Source: Lachnospiraceae bacterium
Lineage (GTDB): Bacteria > Bacillota > Clostridia > Lachnospirales > Lachnospiraceae
Reading direction: 5' to 3'
Length of the DNA: 45,082 bases
Assembly: GCA_016283775.1 (NCBI GenBank)
Contig: JAEENL010000057.1
Span: 1-45,082, forward strand
Part shown: positions 23,978 to 32,238 of the stretch, one piece after another
Position numbering within the stretch: the stretch's first letter is position 1
Layout of the letters: the number at the start of each line of letters is the position of its first letter
Program-made: the position numbers and the translations under genes
The notes under the pieces: model-generated
The model's input: only the letters and a program-made list of their open reading frames with translations
Database searches by the model: none
What the model was told of the DNA's origin: nothing

Positions 23978-26900
23978 TCAATATGTGACCTTGACCTGTT
24001 CCTCTCCGTATCTTTTTACCAGCACTTCCAAAAGATCTCCTTTGAGATCCACCGTCATGTTTTTCGGCAGATCACGGCGCGCCTTTTCTTCGTCAAGATA
24101 GATCACGACGGAAGAATTTCCGTCGCTGTCCTTAAGCAGGTCAAAAAGCGCAGCCTCTTCCGCATCGTATGCGGCTCTGTTTTTAAATCTGATCCAGAGC
24201 TTTCCCGGGAAATCGTCCAGTCTCCTGATATCGGACGCGATGATCTTTGTCCCGCGGTCGTCCGAGGAAATCCTGCCCCTGATCAGCACTTTTTCGTCAG
24301 GGACAAGTATCTGTCTGTTTTTTTCGTAATCACGCGGAAAGACTATTATCTCTGCAGTTCCGTAGAGGTCTGAAAGTGTTATGAAAGCCATGGTCTGGTT
24401 TGTCCTTGTGGTCTTTCTCGTCACTTCCGAGATCAGCCCTCCTATGACCTCATTGCTCCCGTCCGTGACTTTTGCCTCTCCCGTCTCTTCATCGCCTTTT
24501 AAGTCGAGCGAGTTTACGGTGCAGTGTTTCTTAAGCAGCGGAATGTAGCTCTCAAGCGGATGACCGCTTACATAGAGGTCGAGCACCTCTTTTTCGTATG
24601 CGAGAAGTTCATCCTTTGTGAATTCACCGACATCGGGAAGCTGAGGCTCGTTGAGCTCACGCTCCTCGGGCTCCATCAGGTCAAAAAGCGACATCTGCCC
24701 GGACATCTCGCGCTTGTTCTCGATCTGCACTCTGTCCATTATCACCTGGAAAACGGTGAGAAGCTGCTTTCTTGTTCCCGGAACGGAATCAAAAGCGCCG
24801 GCTTTTATCAGATTTTCCGCGACGCGCTTGTTAAGCCCTATGTTCACGGTCCTCTTTGCAAAATCGTAGAAGGAAGCGTATCTCCCGTTTTCTTCTCGTT
24901 CGCGTCTTATGTCATCGGCGACCTGTCTTCCCACGCCTTTGATCGCGGAAAGACCGTATCTCACGCTGTTCTCGTTCACGGTGAACCCTACGCTGCTCTC
25001 GTTTACGTCGGGTGGAAGCACCGCAACCCCCATCTGCCTGCAGGTCATCATGTATTCCGTGACCTTTCCCGTGTCGTCCATAATCGAAGACATGAGGGCT
25101 GCCATAAATTCAACGGGATGATAGTATTTGAGATATGCGGTCTGATAGGAAACGACGGCGTAGCATGCGGCATGCGCCTTGTTGAAAGCGTATTTCGCAA
25201 AATCCGTCATCTCATCCCAGATGTGATCGGCGACTTCGGGAGAGATACCCTTTGAAACGCAGCCCGGAACATTTTCCTCCGGATTTCCGTTGACGAAATT
25301 CTCTCTCTCCTTTGCCATGACTTCGGCTTTTTTCTTGGCCATGGCGCGGCGCACAAGGTCACTCCGTCCGTAAGAATACCCCGCAAGGTCACGCACTATC
25401 TGCATGACCTGCTCCTGATACACTATGCACCCGTAAGTGGTGTCAAGTATCGCTTCAAGCTCCGGGCAATCATAAGTGATCGAATTTCTGTCGTTCTTTC
25501 CCTTTATGTACTTTGGGATAAAGTCCATGGGACCCGGGCGGTAGAGCGAGATACCTGCGATGACATCTTCTATCGAAGTGGGTTTCAGTTCCTTCATGAA
25601 GTTCGTCATACCACTGCTCTCAAGCTGGAACACGCCGTCCGTCTTGGCGCTTGATATCATGTCGAAGACATTTTTGTCTTCATAGCTTATGTCCTTTATC
25701 GAAAAAGGCTTCTCGCCCGGCTTCAGATTGCCGTTTATGAAGTTTTCGGCGTCCTTTATGACGGTAAGCGTCCTAAGCCCCAGGAAATCCATTTTCAAAA
25801 GTCCCAGATGCTCACACTCCACCATATTGAACTGAGTGGTGACCGATCCGTCGGCGCCGCAGGAAAGCGGCACATATTCCATGACGGGCGCGTTTGATAT
25901 GATGACTCCCGCGGCATGCATGGAAGTATGTCTCGGCAGCCCCTCAAGGTTCATCGCGGTGTCAAGGAGTGATCGTATCACTTCATCGCTGTCGTAGAGT
26001 TCTCTCAGTTCTTTTTCTTTTTCAAGCGAATCCTTGATGGTGATGTTCAGTTCCTTGGGGATGAGCTTTGCGACCATGTCGACCTGCGAATAAGGCAGGT
26101 CCATCGCTCGGCCCACGTCTCTTATCGCGTTTTTTGCGGCCATGGTCCCGAAGGTCACGATCTGGCACACTCTGTCCCTGCCGTATTTTTCAACTACGTA
26201 GTCAATGACCTCCTGACGGCGTTCATAGCAGAAATCCACGTCGAAATCGGGCATTGATACACGTTCCGGATTTAAGAAACGCTCAAACAGGAGATTGTAT
26301 TTTATGGGATCGATATCGGTGATCTCAAGACAGTAGGCCGCAATGCTCCCCGCGCCGCTCCCTCGTCCTGGACCTACGGGGATATCATGATCCTTTGCAT
26401 ATTTGATGAAATCCCATACGATGAGGAAATAATCCACAAATCCCATCGTGTGGACGATGTTAAGTTCATAGTCGAGTCTGTCCCTAAGCTCCTTGGTGAC
26501 GACGGGATAACGTTTTTTCAGTCCCTCTTCACAGAGGTGCTGCAGATATCCCCAGGCGTCATAAGGCGCGGGCACATCAAACTTGGGGAGCTTGTAATGC
26601 CCGAACTCAAATTCGACATTACATCTCTCCGCGATCTTATGTGTATTTTCAAGTGCTTCCGGGCAATAAGGGAAAAGTGCCGCCATCTCTTCGGCGGATT
26701 TAAGATAGAACTGCCCGCCTTCATAGCGCATCCTGTCCTCGTCCTGCACCTTTTTCTGAGTCTGGATGCAAAGAAGCACGTCGTGCGCCGCCGCGTCCTC
26801 GGCTTTGATATAGTGTGAATCGTTTGTGCATACAAGGTCGATGCCCGTCTCCTCATGCATGCGGAGAAGATATGCGTTTACGGTCTTCTGTTCAGGTATC

Positions 26901-27451
26901 CCGTGATCCTGGAGCTCCAGAAAGAAATTGCCCTTGCCGAAGATCTTTTCAAGCCTGAGCGCCGCTTCTTTTCCTTCTTCGTAAAGATCCTGTCTGAGAA
27001 ATGTCGCCACTTCTCCCGCAAGGCAGGCCGAAGTGCAGATAAGGCCCTCATGATATCTTTCAAGGATCTCGGCATCCACACGGGGTTTATAGTAAAACCC
27101 CTCCGTAAAGCCTATCGAGACTATCCTGCACAGATTGTGATACCCCACATCGTTTTCCGCGAGCAGTATCAGATGGCGGTACCTGTTTCCGGGGCCGCTG
27201 TCTTCCGCGCTGCTCCCGGTCTTGTCAAAGCGTGAGCCGGGCGCCACATATACTTCGCAGCCGATTATGGGTTTTATGCCCGCTTCTTTGCAGGCCGTAT
27301 AAAAAGCAACGGCACCGTACATCACGCCGTGGTCGGTTATGGCAAGTGAATCGAACCCGAGTTCCTTTGCCCTTTCGACCAGCGGCTTGATCTTTGCGGA
27401 GCCGTCAAGCAGTGAATATTCAGTATGTACGTGAAGATGCGTAAAATTCAT
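23978..27451 (-). CDS. dnaE: DNA polymerase III subunit alpha
   Basis: Replicative polymerase of 1157 residues. N-terminal PHP domain (H-L-H-V-H-T-E-Y-S-L-L-D-G at 5-17). The polymerase catalytic block P-D402-F-D404-V-D-F sits in the palm, with the third carboxylate in L-L-K-M-D-F-L-G-L-R-T-L. G-P-G-R-G-S-G-A-G-S precedes them. The helix-hairpin-helix, a QMSLFDL-type beta-clamp contact (about residue 925) and an OB fold follow. It lies two bases after the HPr-like gene, inside the ftsH-led operon. Bacillota usually also have PolC, so this DnaE may be the lagging-strand or accessory enzyme; PolC is not in the window. Confidence 0.96.
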   Translation of the reverse strand: MNFTHLHVHTEYSLLDGSAKIKPLVERAKELGFDSLAITDHGVMYGAVAFYTACKEAGIKPIIGCEVYVAPGSRFDKTGSSAEDSGPGNRYRHLILLAENDVGYHNLCRIVSIGFTEGFYYKPRVDAEILERYHEGLICTSACLAGEVATFLRQDLYEEGKEAALRLEKIFGKGNFFLELQDHGIPEQKTVNAYLLRMHEETGIDLVCTNDSHYIKAEDAAAHDVLLCIQTQKKVQDEDRMRYEGGQFYLKSAEEMAALFPYCPEALENTHKIAERCNVEFEFGHYKLPKFDVPAPYDAWGYLQHLCEEGLKKRYPVVTKELRDRLDYELNIVHTMGFVDYFLIVWDFIKYAKDHDIPVGPGRGSGAGSIAAYCLEITDIDPIKYNLLFERFLNPERVSMPDFDVDFCYERRQEVIDYVVEKYGRDRVCQIVTFGTMAAKNAIRDVGRAMDLPYSQVDMVAKLIPKELNITIKDSLEKEKELRELYDSDEVIRSLLDTAMNLEGLPRHTSMHAAGVIISNAPVMEYVPLSCGADGSVTTQFNMVECEHLGLLKMDFLGLRTLTVIKDAENFINGNLKPGEKPFSIKDISYEDKNVFDMISSAKTDGVFQLESSGMTNFMKELKPTSIEDVIAGISLYRPGPMDFIPKYIKGKNDRNSITYDCPELEAILDTTYGCIVYQEQVMQIVRDLAGYSYGRSDLVRRAMAKKKAEVMAKERENFVNGNPEENVPGCVSKGISPEVADHIWDEMTDFAKYAFNKAHAACYAVVSYQTAYLKYYHPVEFMAALMSSIMDDTGKVTEYMMTCRQMGVAVLPPDVNESSVGFTVNENSVRYGLSAIKGVGRQVADDIRREREENGRYASFYDFAKRTVNIGLNKRVAENLIKAGAFDSVPGTRKQLLTVFQVIMDRVQIENKREMSGQMSLFDLMEPEERELNEPQLPDVGEFTKDELLAYEKEVLDLYVSGHPLESYIPLLKKHCTVNSLDLKGDEETGEAKVTDGSNEVIGGLISEVTRKTTRTNQTMAFITLSDLYGTAEIIVFPRDYEKNRQILVPDEKVLIRGRISSDDRGTKIIASDIRRLDDFPGKLWIRFKNRAAYDAEEAALFDLLKDSDGNSSVVIYLDEEKARRDLPKNMTVDLKGDLLEVLVKRYGEEQVKVTY

Positions 27452-27453
27452 TT

Positions 27454-27708
27454 TTACTTCCCGGTAAGGAGTTTTTCAACCTCAGCTATTGCTTCAGCTT
27501 CATCGTTTCCGTCGGCGCAGATCGTCATCACCTCGCCGTCGACTATCTTTAATGTCATGACTCCCATGATGCTCTTTGCGTTTATCTGCTTGTCCTGCTG
27601 TTCCACAAAGAACCCTGCTGTGTACTTGCTCGCAGTCTGGACCAGCAATGCCGCAGGAGCGGCGCTGAGCCTTGATGTCTTTCCGATTGTTACCTGTTTT
27701 TTGATCAT
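27454..27708 (-). CDS. HPr-like (Crh-like) protein lacking the phosphotransfer histidine
   Basis: 84 residues with the HPr fold pattern. At the position of HPr His15 the sequence reads L14-S15-A16-A17-P18-A19, so the PTS phospho-acceptor His and the adjacent Arg17 are both missing. The regulatory Ser46 is kept in K-S46-I-M-G-V-M. It therefore cannot pass phosphate in the PTS but could be phosphorylated by HprK, encoded four genes upstream in the same operon. This is the logic of Bacillus Crh, a CcpA co-regulator. GGGAGG lies before the ATG. It sits between whiA and dnaE, the usual place of Crh/HPr genes near whiA. Confidence 0.88.
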   Translation of the reverse strand: MIKKQVTIGKTSRLSAAPAALLVQTASKYTAGFFVEQQDKQINAKSIMGVMTLKIVDGEVMTICADGNDEAEAIAEVEKLLTGK

Positions 27709-27732
27709 TTTGTCCTCCCGCTGTCAGGAGAG

Positions 27733-28521
27733 TCATTGCGCTTCGTTCCTTAGTGAATCCGCAACGGCCCCTATCTTTTCCATCCTGTGATTAACCCCGG
27801 ACCTTCCAAGTTTGGGCTCCATAAGCTCCCCAAGCTCCGACAGCGACTTTTCAGGATATCTCATCCTGAGTTCCGCCACTTCGCGAAGCTGATCGTTAAG
27901 TCCCAAAAGACCTATCTTCTCCTCGATAAGACTGATGTCTTTCAGCTGCTTTTCGGCAGCGGCGACAGTTTTTCTGATATTGGCCGCCTCGCAGTTTACC
28001 TTTCTGTTGACGTCGTTCCTGAGGCTCTTCAATATGCGCTCGTTTTCAAAATTCATCATGGAAACGCTTGCTTCCATGACGCTGAGCATATCGGAGATCT
28101 CATCCGCGTCCTTAAGGTAGACCATGGGTCTGTTCTTTCTTTCGGATATTTTCCCGTTTAATCCGAAAGAGGCCATGATATCTTTTAAAAACTCCGCTTT
28201 TTTCTCCGTCGGCGCGGTTATCTCAAAATGATAATCGCCGGACGGATTGTTTATGCTGCCCGAGCTTATGAACGCTCCCCTCAGGAAGCTCCTCATGCAG
28301 CAGGTTTTCTTTATCATTTCCCTAAGAGCGTCAAAGCTTTCGGGATCATCGGTTAATGATTGTAATTCAGCAGTATGGTTTTTGTCAACACCATTTTTCC
28401 CGTTATGCTTTCCCTGCTTTACGGCACAAAACGCGATCCCCGCTTCCTCAGCCCTTCTGCAGTGCTTTGAAAGAGGGTTCACGGACGACAATTCTTTTTT
28501 TACTTCTTCGTTGAATGACAT
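27733..28521 (-). CDS. whiA: WhiA-family DNA-binding regulator, short N-terminal domain
   Basis: 262 residues against about 310 in typical WhiA. The start (M-S-F-N-E-E-V-K-K-E-L), the central C-C-M-R-S-F-L-R-G-A-F-I-S-S-G-S-I and the C-terminal helix-turn-helix (L-R-E-V-A-E-L-R-M-R-Y-P-E ... S-G-V-N-H-R) are all good matches. Between residues 21 and 75 about 40-50 residues of the first LAGLIDADG-like half are missing, but the frame stays open and the join is clean, with no sign of frameshift. Its ATG overlaps the rapZ stop by one base (TAATG). WhiA links division and growth in Gram-positives. Confidence 0.9.
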   Translation of the reverse strand: MSFNEEVKKELSSVNPLSKHCRRAEEAGIAFCAVKQGKHNGKNGVDKNHTAELQSLTDDPESFDALREMIKKTCCMRSFLRGAFISSGSINNPSGDYHFEITAPTEKKAEFLKDIMASFGLNGKISERKNRPMVYLKDADEISDMLSVMEASVSMMNFENERILKSLRNDVNRKVNCEAANIRKTVAAAEKQLKDISLIEEKIGLLGLNDQLREVAELRMRYPEKSLSELGELMEPKLGRSGVNHRMEKIGAVADSLRNEAQ

Positions 28522-29375
28522 TACCTGTTTATGTCTCTGTGGTCTTTTTTAACCGAATAGCCGGAAGCCTGGAGCGCCTTTGTGAGCTCGATCGCGAGAG
28601 TGACCGACCTGTGGTGCCCGCCCGTACAGCCTATCGCTATCACCAGACCATTCTTTCCTTCGTCGATATAGTTGGGGATCAGAAATTCCACCATGTCCAC
28701 GAGCTTTTTAAGGAATTCCTTTGCCTTGTCGGATGCCATCACATAATCGTGCACAGGCGCATTTTCCCCGGTAAGATGTTTTAACTCCGGCACATAGAAC
28801 GGATTCGGAAGAAAACGCACATCGAGCACAAGGTCCGCATCCGCGGGGATCCCGTATTTGTAGCCGAAAGACAGCACCGTCACCATGAAATTTTTGAAGT
28901 TGCCGCCGTTAAAAAAGATCTCCTCGATCTGTGCCTTGAGCTCACGCACCAGGAGCCTGCTCGTATCTATCACATAATCCGCCTTGTCCCTTAAAAAGGC
29001 GATGCGGCGGCGCTCCTCTTCGATGCCGTTTTCGATGCGTCCGTTTCCCGCAAGGGGATGTGTGCGCCTGGTCTCTTTGTAGCGCTTTATGAGAGTCTCA
29101 TCGGAAGCGTCGAGGAACAATATCTCGACCTTCAGATCCAAAGCCCCGAGCCGCTCAAACACCTGCTCAGCTTCCTCAAGGCTCGTGCCGTTCCTTATGT
29201 CCATGCCGATCGCGACCTGGTTGTACTCTGCGGGATTTTGCCCTGCGATCTTTGCAAATCCTTCTATCAGAGGGACCGGGAGATTGTCGACGCAATAATA
29301 ACCCGAATCCTCAAGCATGTTGAGGACCGAGGATTTTCCCGCTCCGGACATTCCCGTAACTATGAGAAAACGCAT
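28521..29375 (-). CDS. rapZ: RNase adapter / nucleotide-binding protein RapZ
   Basis: P-loop protein of 284 residues, YvcJ/RapZ type. Walker A G8-M-S-G-A-G-K-S15 leads the N-terminal domain. C-Y-K-E-T-R-R-x-H-P-L type and the C-terminal block I-A-I-G-C-T-G-G-H-H-R-S-V are present. In enterobacteria RapZ controls GlmZ RNA and amino-sugar synthesis; in Bacillota the role is less clear. It precedes whiA with a one-base stop/start overlap. yvcK, which often sits between these two genes, is absent here. Confidence 0.95.
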   Translation of the reverse strand: MRFLIVTGMSGAGKSSVLNMLEDSGYYCVDNLPVPLIEGFAKIAGQNPAEYNQVAIGMDIRNGTSLEEAEQVFERLGALDLKVEILFLDASDETLIKRYKETRRTHPLAGNGRIENGIEEERRRIAFLRDKADYVIDTSRLLVRELKAQIEEIFFNGGNFKNFMVTVLSFGYKYGIPADADLVLDVRFLPNPFYVPELKHLTGENAPVHDYVMASDKAKEFLKKLVDMVEFLIPNYIDEGKNGLVIAIGCTGGHHRSVTLAIELTKALQASGYSVKKDHRDINR

Positions 29376-29395
29376 AAAAAGGCCTCCGTGTCATG

Positions 29396-30331
29396 TCAAT
29401 CGATCAGTTTTATCTCGGGCTCGAGCAGAATGTGATGCTTTTCTTCAACGCATTTTCTGATATGGTCGATAAGTGAAAGGACATCGGCCGAAGTGGCATT
29501 TCCGAGATTTACGACAAATCCGGCATGTTTTTCTGAAACCGCGGCCTGCCCTATCCTGAAGCCTTTCAGTCCGGAGGATTCGATGAGCGCACCCGCATAT
29601 GCTCCCACGGGACGCTTAAAAGTGCTTCCCGCACTCGGCATATCGAGAGGCTGCTTTTCCATCCTGGCTTTTTTGTAGCCTTCCATCAAAGCCCTTATCT
29701 GTATCCTCGGCCACACCTTGAGCCTGAAAGAAGCCTCGAGGATGATCTCGTCGGAATCCGAAAAACGGCTGTGTCTGTAGCCCATATCGAGTTCATCCGG
29801 CGTATAGGTCACAACGGTGCCGTCACGTCTCATCGCGGTTACGGAGACTATGGTCTGTGAAACCTCTCCGCCGTAAGCCCCTGCGTTCATGAACACAGCT
29901 CCTCCGACGGTGCCGGGGATGCCATGTGCAAATTCAAGGCCGGTAAATCCTTTTTTCAGCGCAAACATGGAAAGCTGCGTGAGCATTGCTCCCGCGCCCG
30001 CGGTGATAAGTCCGGTCCCTTCGTTTATCTCATCCTTTACGGAAAGCGTGGAAAAACCGGAACCAAGCTTTACCACGACGCCGTCAAAGCCCGAATCCAA
30101 AGCGAGCAGATTTGAGCCGTTCCCGATGAGGAAAAGCTTTACCTTAAGCCTGTTACAGATATCCAGTATATGCCTTAATTCTTCTTCGGTCCCCGGAGTC
30201 ACAAAAAACGCCGCGGGCCCGCCTATCCTGAATGTCGTCCTGCGATGCAGAGGCTCATTTTCGGTAATGTTTTCCGCCTGCGTCGCATTTGACAGTTCTT
30301 TCAGTAATTCGTCTCTTAAACCCTGATCCAT
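29396..30331 (-). CDS. murB: UDP-N-acetylenolpyruvoylglucosamine reductase
   Basis: FAD enzyme that completes UDP-MurNAc synthesis for peptidoglycan. 311 residues. Motifs: R-R-T-T-F-R-I-G-G, G-N-G-S-N-L-L, G-I-P-G-T-V-G-G-A, Y-R-H-S-R-F and the catalytic-Ser loop S-A-G-S-T-F-K-R-P; the C-terminal L-E-P-E-I-K supplies the conserved Glu. The layout is the type II (Gram-positive) MurB. Spaced 12 bases from glk upstream and 20 from rapZ downstream, so part of the same operon. Confidence 0.96.
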   Translation of the reverse strand: MDQGLRDELLKELSNATQAENITENEPLHRRTTFRIGGPAAFFVTPGTEEELRHILDICNRLKVKLFLIGNGSNLLALDSGFDGVVVKLGSGFSTLSVKDEINEGTGLITAGAGAMLTQLSMFALKKGFTGLEFAHGIPGTVGGAVFMNAGAYGGEVSQTIVSVTAMRRDGTVVTYTPDELDMGYRHSRFSDSDEIILEASFRLKVWPRIQIRALMEGYKKARMEKQPLDMPSAGSTFKRPVGAYAGALIESSGLKGFRIGQAAVSEKHAGFVVNLGNATSADVLSLIDHIRKCVEEKHHILLEPEIKLID

Positions 30332-30343
30332 TTGATCTCCCGT

Positions 30344-31282
30344 TTATCGTACATCCAGGACCATCCTGGCACAGCCGTAGATGCCTGCGTCGTTTCCAAG
30401 TGTCGCAAGTCTGAAATCCGTCTCCTGAAGAGCGTTTAAGAGGTTCGGACCATAGTGTTTCTTAAGGCTGTCGATGAGTATCTGTCCGGCCTTTGAAACG
30501 CCCCCGCCTATTACGAAGCACTCAGGGTCTACCGCTGCCGCGACATGTGAGAGTGCAAGGCAGAGGATGCGTGACATCTCGTCGATCACGCCGAGCGCTG
30601 TCTCATCGCCTTCTTTTGCGCAGTCAAAGACATCCTTTGCCGTGATCTTTTCAAATGAAGCGAGCTTCGATCCGGGATTTTTCTTTGCGGCTTCGGTCGC
30701 AAGATAAGCTATTCCCGTTGCTGACGCATACTGCTCAAGGTGTCCGTGTCCGCCGCAGCCGCACAGTCTGGTCTCATCGTCGTTCACTCTCATGTGACCT
30801 ATCTCACCCGCAGCTCCGTGTTCGCCTGCAAGGATCCTTCCGTCAACGATAACTCCGCCGCCGACGCCCGTGCCGAGCGTCACCATAACGATGCTGTTGC
30901 AGCCTTTTCCGCCTCCGCGCCACATCTCACCGAGCGCAGCAACATTTGCGTCGTTCGCCGCGCGTGCGGGGAAGCCGAGCAGCTTTGAAAAGCGCTCGTT
31001 CACGTTGAATATGCCCCATCCGAGATTTGCGCACATGAGTACCGTGCCGTCTGATTTTATGGGCCCGGGCACTCCGATGCCGAGTCCGATGACATCGGCT
31101 CTGTCTATCTTTCTTTCTTCGATCTTTTTGTTTATGGCGTCCGCGATGTCACCCGGAACGCTTTCACCCTTGTTTTCTTTGTTTGTGGGTATCTCCCACT
31201 TTTCGAGAAGGTTTCCCTCCTCGTCAAAAAGCCCCAGTTTTACGGTAGTTCCGCCTATGTCCGATCCGAAAATGTACCTCAT
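30344..31282 (-). CDS. glk: ROK-family glucokinase
   Basis: Phosphorylates glucose to glucose 6-phosphate. 312 residues, ROK type: N-terminal ATP site D-I-G-G-T-T-V-K, G-I-G-V-P-G-P, A-N-D-A-N-V-A-A-L-G-E, E-H-G-A-A-G-E-I-G-H, then the metal loop C-G-C-G-G-H-G-H-L-E, where the usual third Cys is His. Substrate cannot be fixed absolutely, but the pattern and the location beside hprK favour glucose. GAGGT lies upstream of the ATG. Together with pfkA and hprK it gives the region a carbon-use theme. Confidence 0.92.
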   Translation of the reverse strand: MRYIFGSDIGGTTVKLGLFDEEGNLLEKWEIPTNKENKGESVPGDIADAINKKIEERKIDRADVIGLGIGVPGPIKSDGTVLMCANLGWGIFNVNERFSKLLGFPARAANDANVAALGEMWRGGGKGCNSIVMVTLGTGVGGGVIVDGRILAGEHGAAGEIGHMRVNDDETRLCGCGGHGHLEQYASATGIAYLATEAAKKNPGSKLASFEKITAKDVFDCAKEGDETALGVIDEMSRILCLALSHVAAAVDPECFVIGGGVSKAGQILIDSLKKHYGPNLLNALQETDFRLATLGNDAGIYGCARMVLDVR

Positions 31283-31308
31283 TTCTCATACCTCTCTGCT
31301 TTATCTTT

Positions 31309-32238
31309 TTATCTGTTACCACCCTTTAGGATGTTGTCGGTGACTCTCCTGTACAGCTCTTTTGCCGCATTGTAGCCCATCTTTTTCTGTCTGTGGTTTA
31401 CGGCAGCCGATTCGCAGATGATCGCGAGGTTCCTGCCGGGCCTTATGGGCAGTTCGTTGCAGACCACCTTGTTCCCGAGGTATTCCGTATATTTGTCCTC
31501 GATGCCCATGCGGTCGTATTCCTTGTCCTTGTTCCATTCCTCAAGCTTTATCACAAGGTCTATCTGCTGGGTGTTCTTTACCGATTCCACGCCGAACAGC
31601 GCTTTAACGTCGATGATGCCTATGCCTCTGAGTTCGATGAGGTGCCTTGTGATATCGGGTGCGGAACCAACAAGCGTGTTGTCGCTCACCTTTTTTATCT
31701 CCACGACATCGTCCGCCACCAGTCTGTGCCCGCGTTTTATGAGCTCAAGCGCGGCTTCGCTCTTTCCTATGCCGGATTCACCGGTGATGAGGATGCCCTC
31801 ACCGTAAACATCAACGAGTACGCCGTGTATGGAGATCCTCGGCGCAAGTTCGACCTTCAGCCATCTGAGCACTTCGCTCATGAAATCCGAAGTGGATTTT
31901 TTTGTCGTGAAAACGGGAACGTTCGCTTCGAGCGCGATCTTTTTCACGTCTTCCGACACTTCTATGCCTCTGCAGAAAACTATGCAGGGTATCTTAAACC
32001 CGAAAAGCTTTTTTAACACCGCAACGCCGTGATCTTCAAGCGTTTCCATGTATGCATGCTCAACATTTCCTATGATCTGTACGCGTTCAAAATTGAAATA
32101 ATCATAGAATCCTGCGAGCTGAAGCGCGGGGCGGTTTACCTCCGGCTCCGAGACTACTCTTTCCGAGATGTCGATCTCGGGAGTGGCATTTGTCAGTTCC
32201 ATTGCCTCGACCATCTTTGTGATCTCAACCGTGTACAT
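31309..32238 (-). CDS. hprK: HPr kinase/phosphorylase
   Basis: Bifunctional enzyme that phosphorylates and dephosphorylates Ser46 of HPr and Crh, controlling carbon catabolite repression. 309 residues. P-loop G153-E-S-G-I-G-K-S160, active-site H138 in S-I-H-G-V, A-D-D (176-177) and the HprK signature I-E-L-R-G-I-G-I-I-D-V. The start is the ATG at 32236-32238 six bases after AAAGGAG; it overlaps the uvrC stop by 14 bases. Its likely substrate, or one of them, is the HPr-like protein encoded downstream. Confidence 0.96.
   Translation of the reverse strand: MYTVEITKMVEAMELTNATPEIDISERVVSEPEVNRPALQLAGFYDYFNFERVQIIGNVEHAYMETLEDHGVAVLKKLFGFKIPCIVFCRGIEVSEDVKKIALEANVPVFTTKKSTSDFMSEVLRWLKVELAPRISIHGVLVDVYGEGILITGESGIGKSEAALELIKRGHRLVADDVVEIKKVSDNTLVGSAPDITRHLIELRGIGIIDVKALFGVESVKNTQQIDLVIKLEEWNKDKEYDRMGIEDKYTEYLGNKVVCNELPIRPGRNLAIICESAAVNHRQKKMGYNAAKELYRRVTDNILKGGNR

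Noticed and set aside
24524-25255. 243-codon plus-strand open frame opposite dnaE
   Set aside because: Antisense shadow of a highly conserved gene; no family resemblance.
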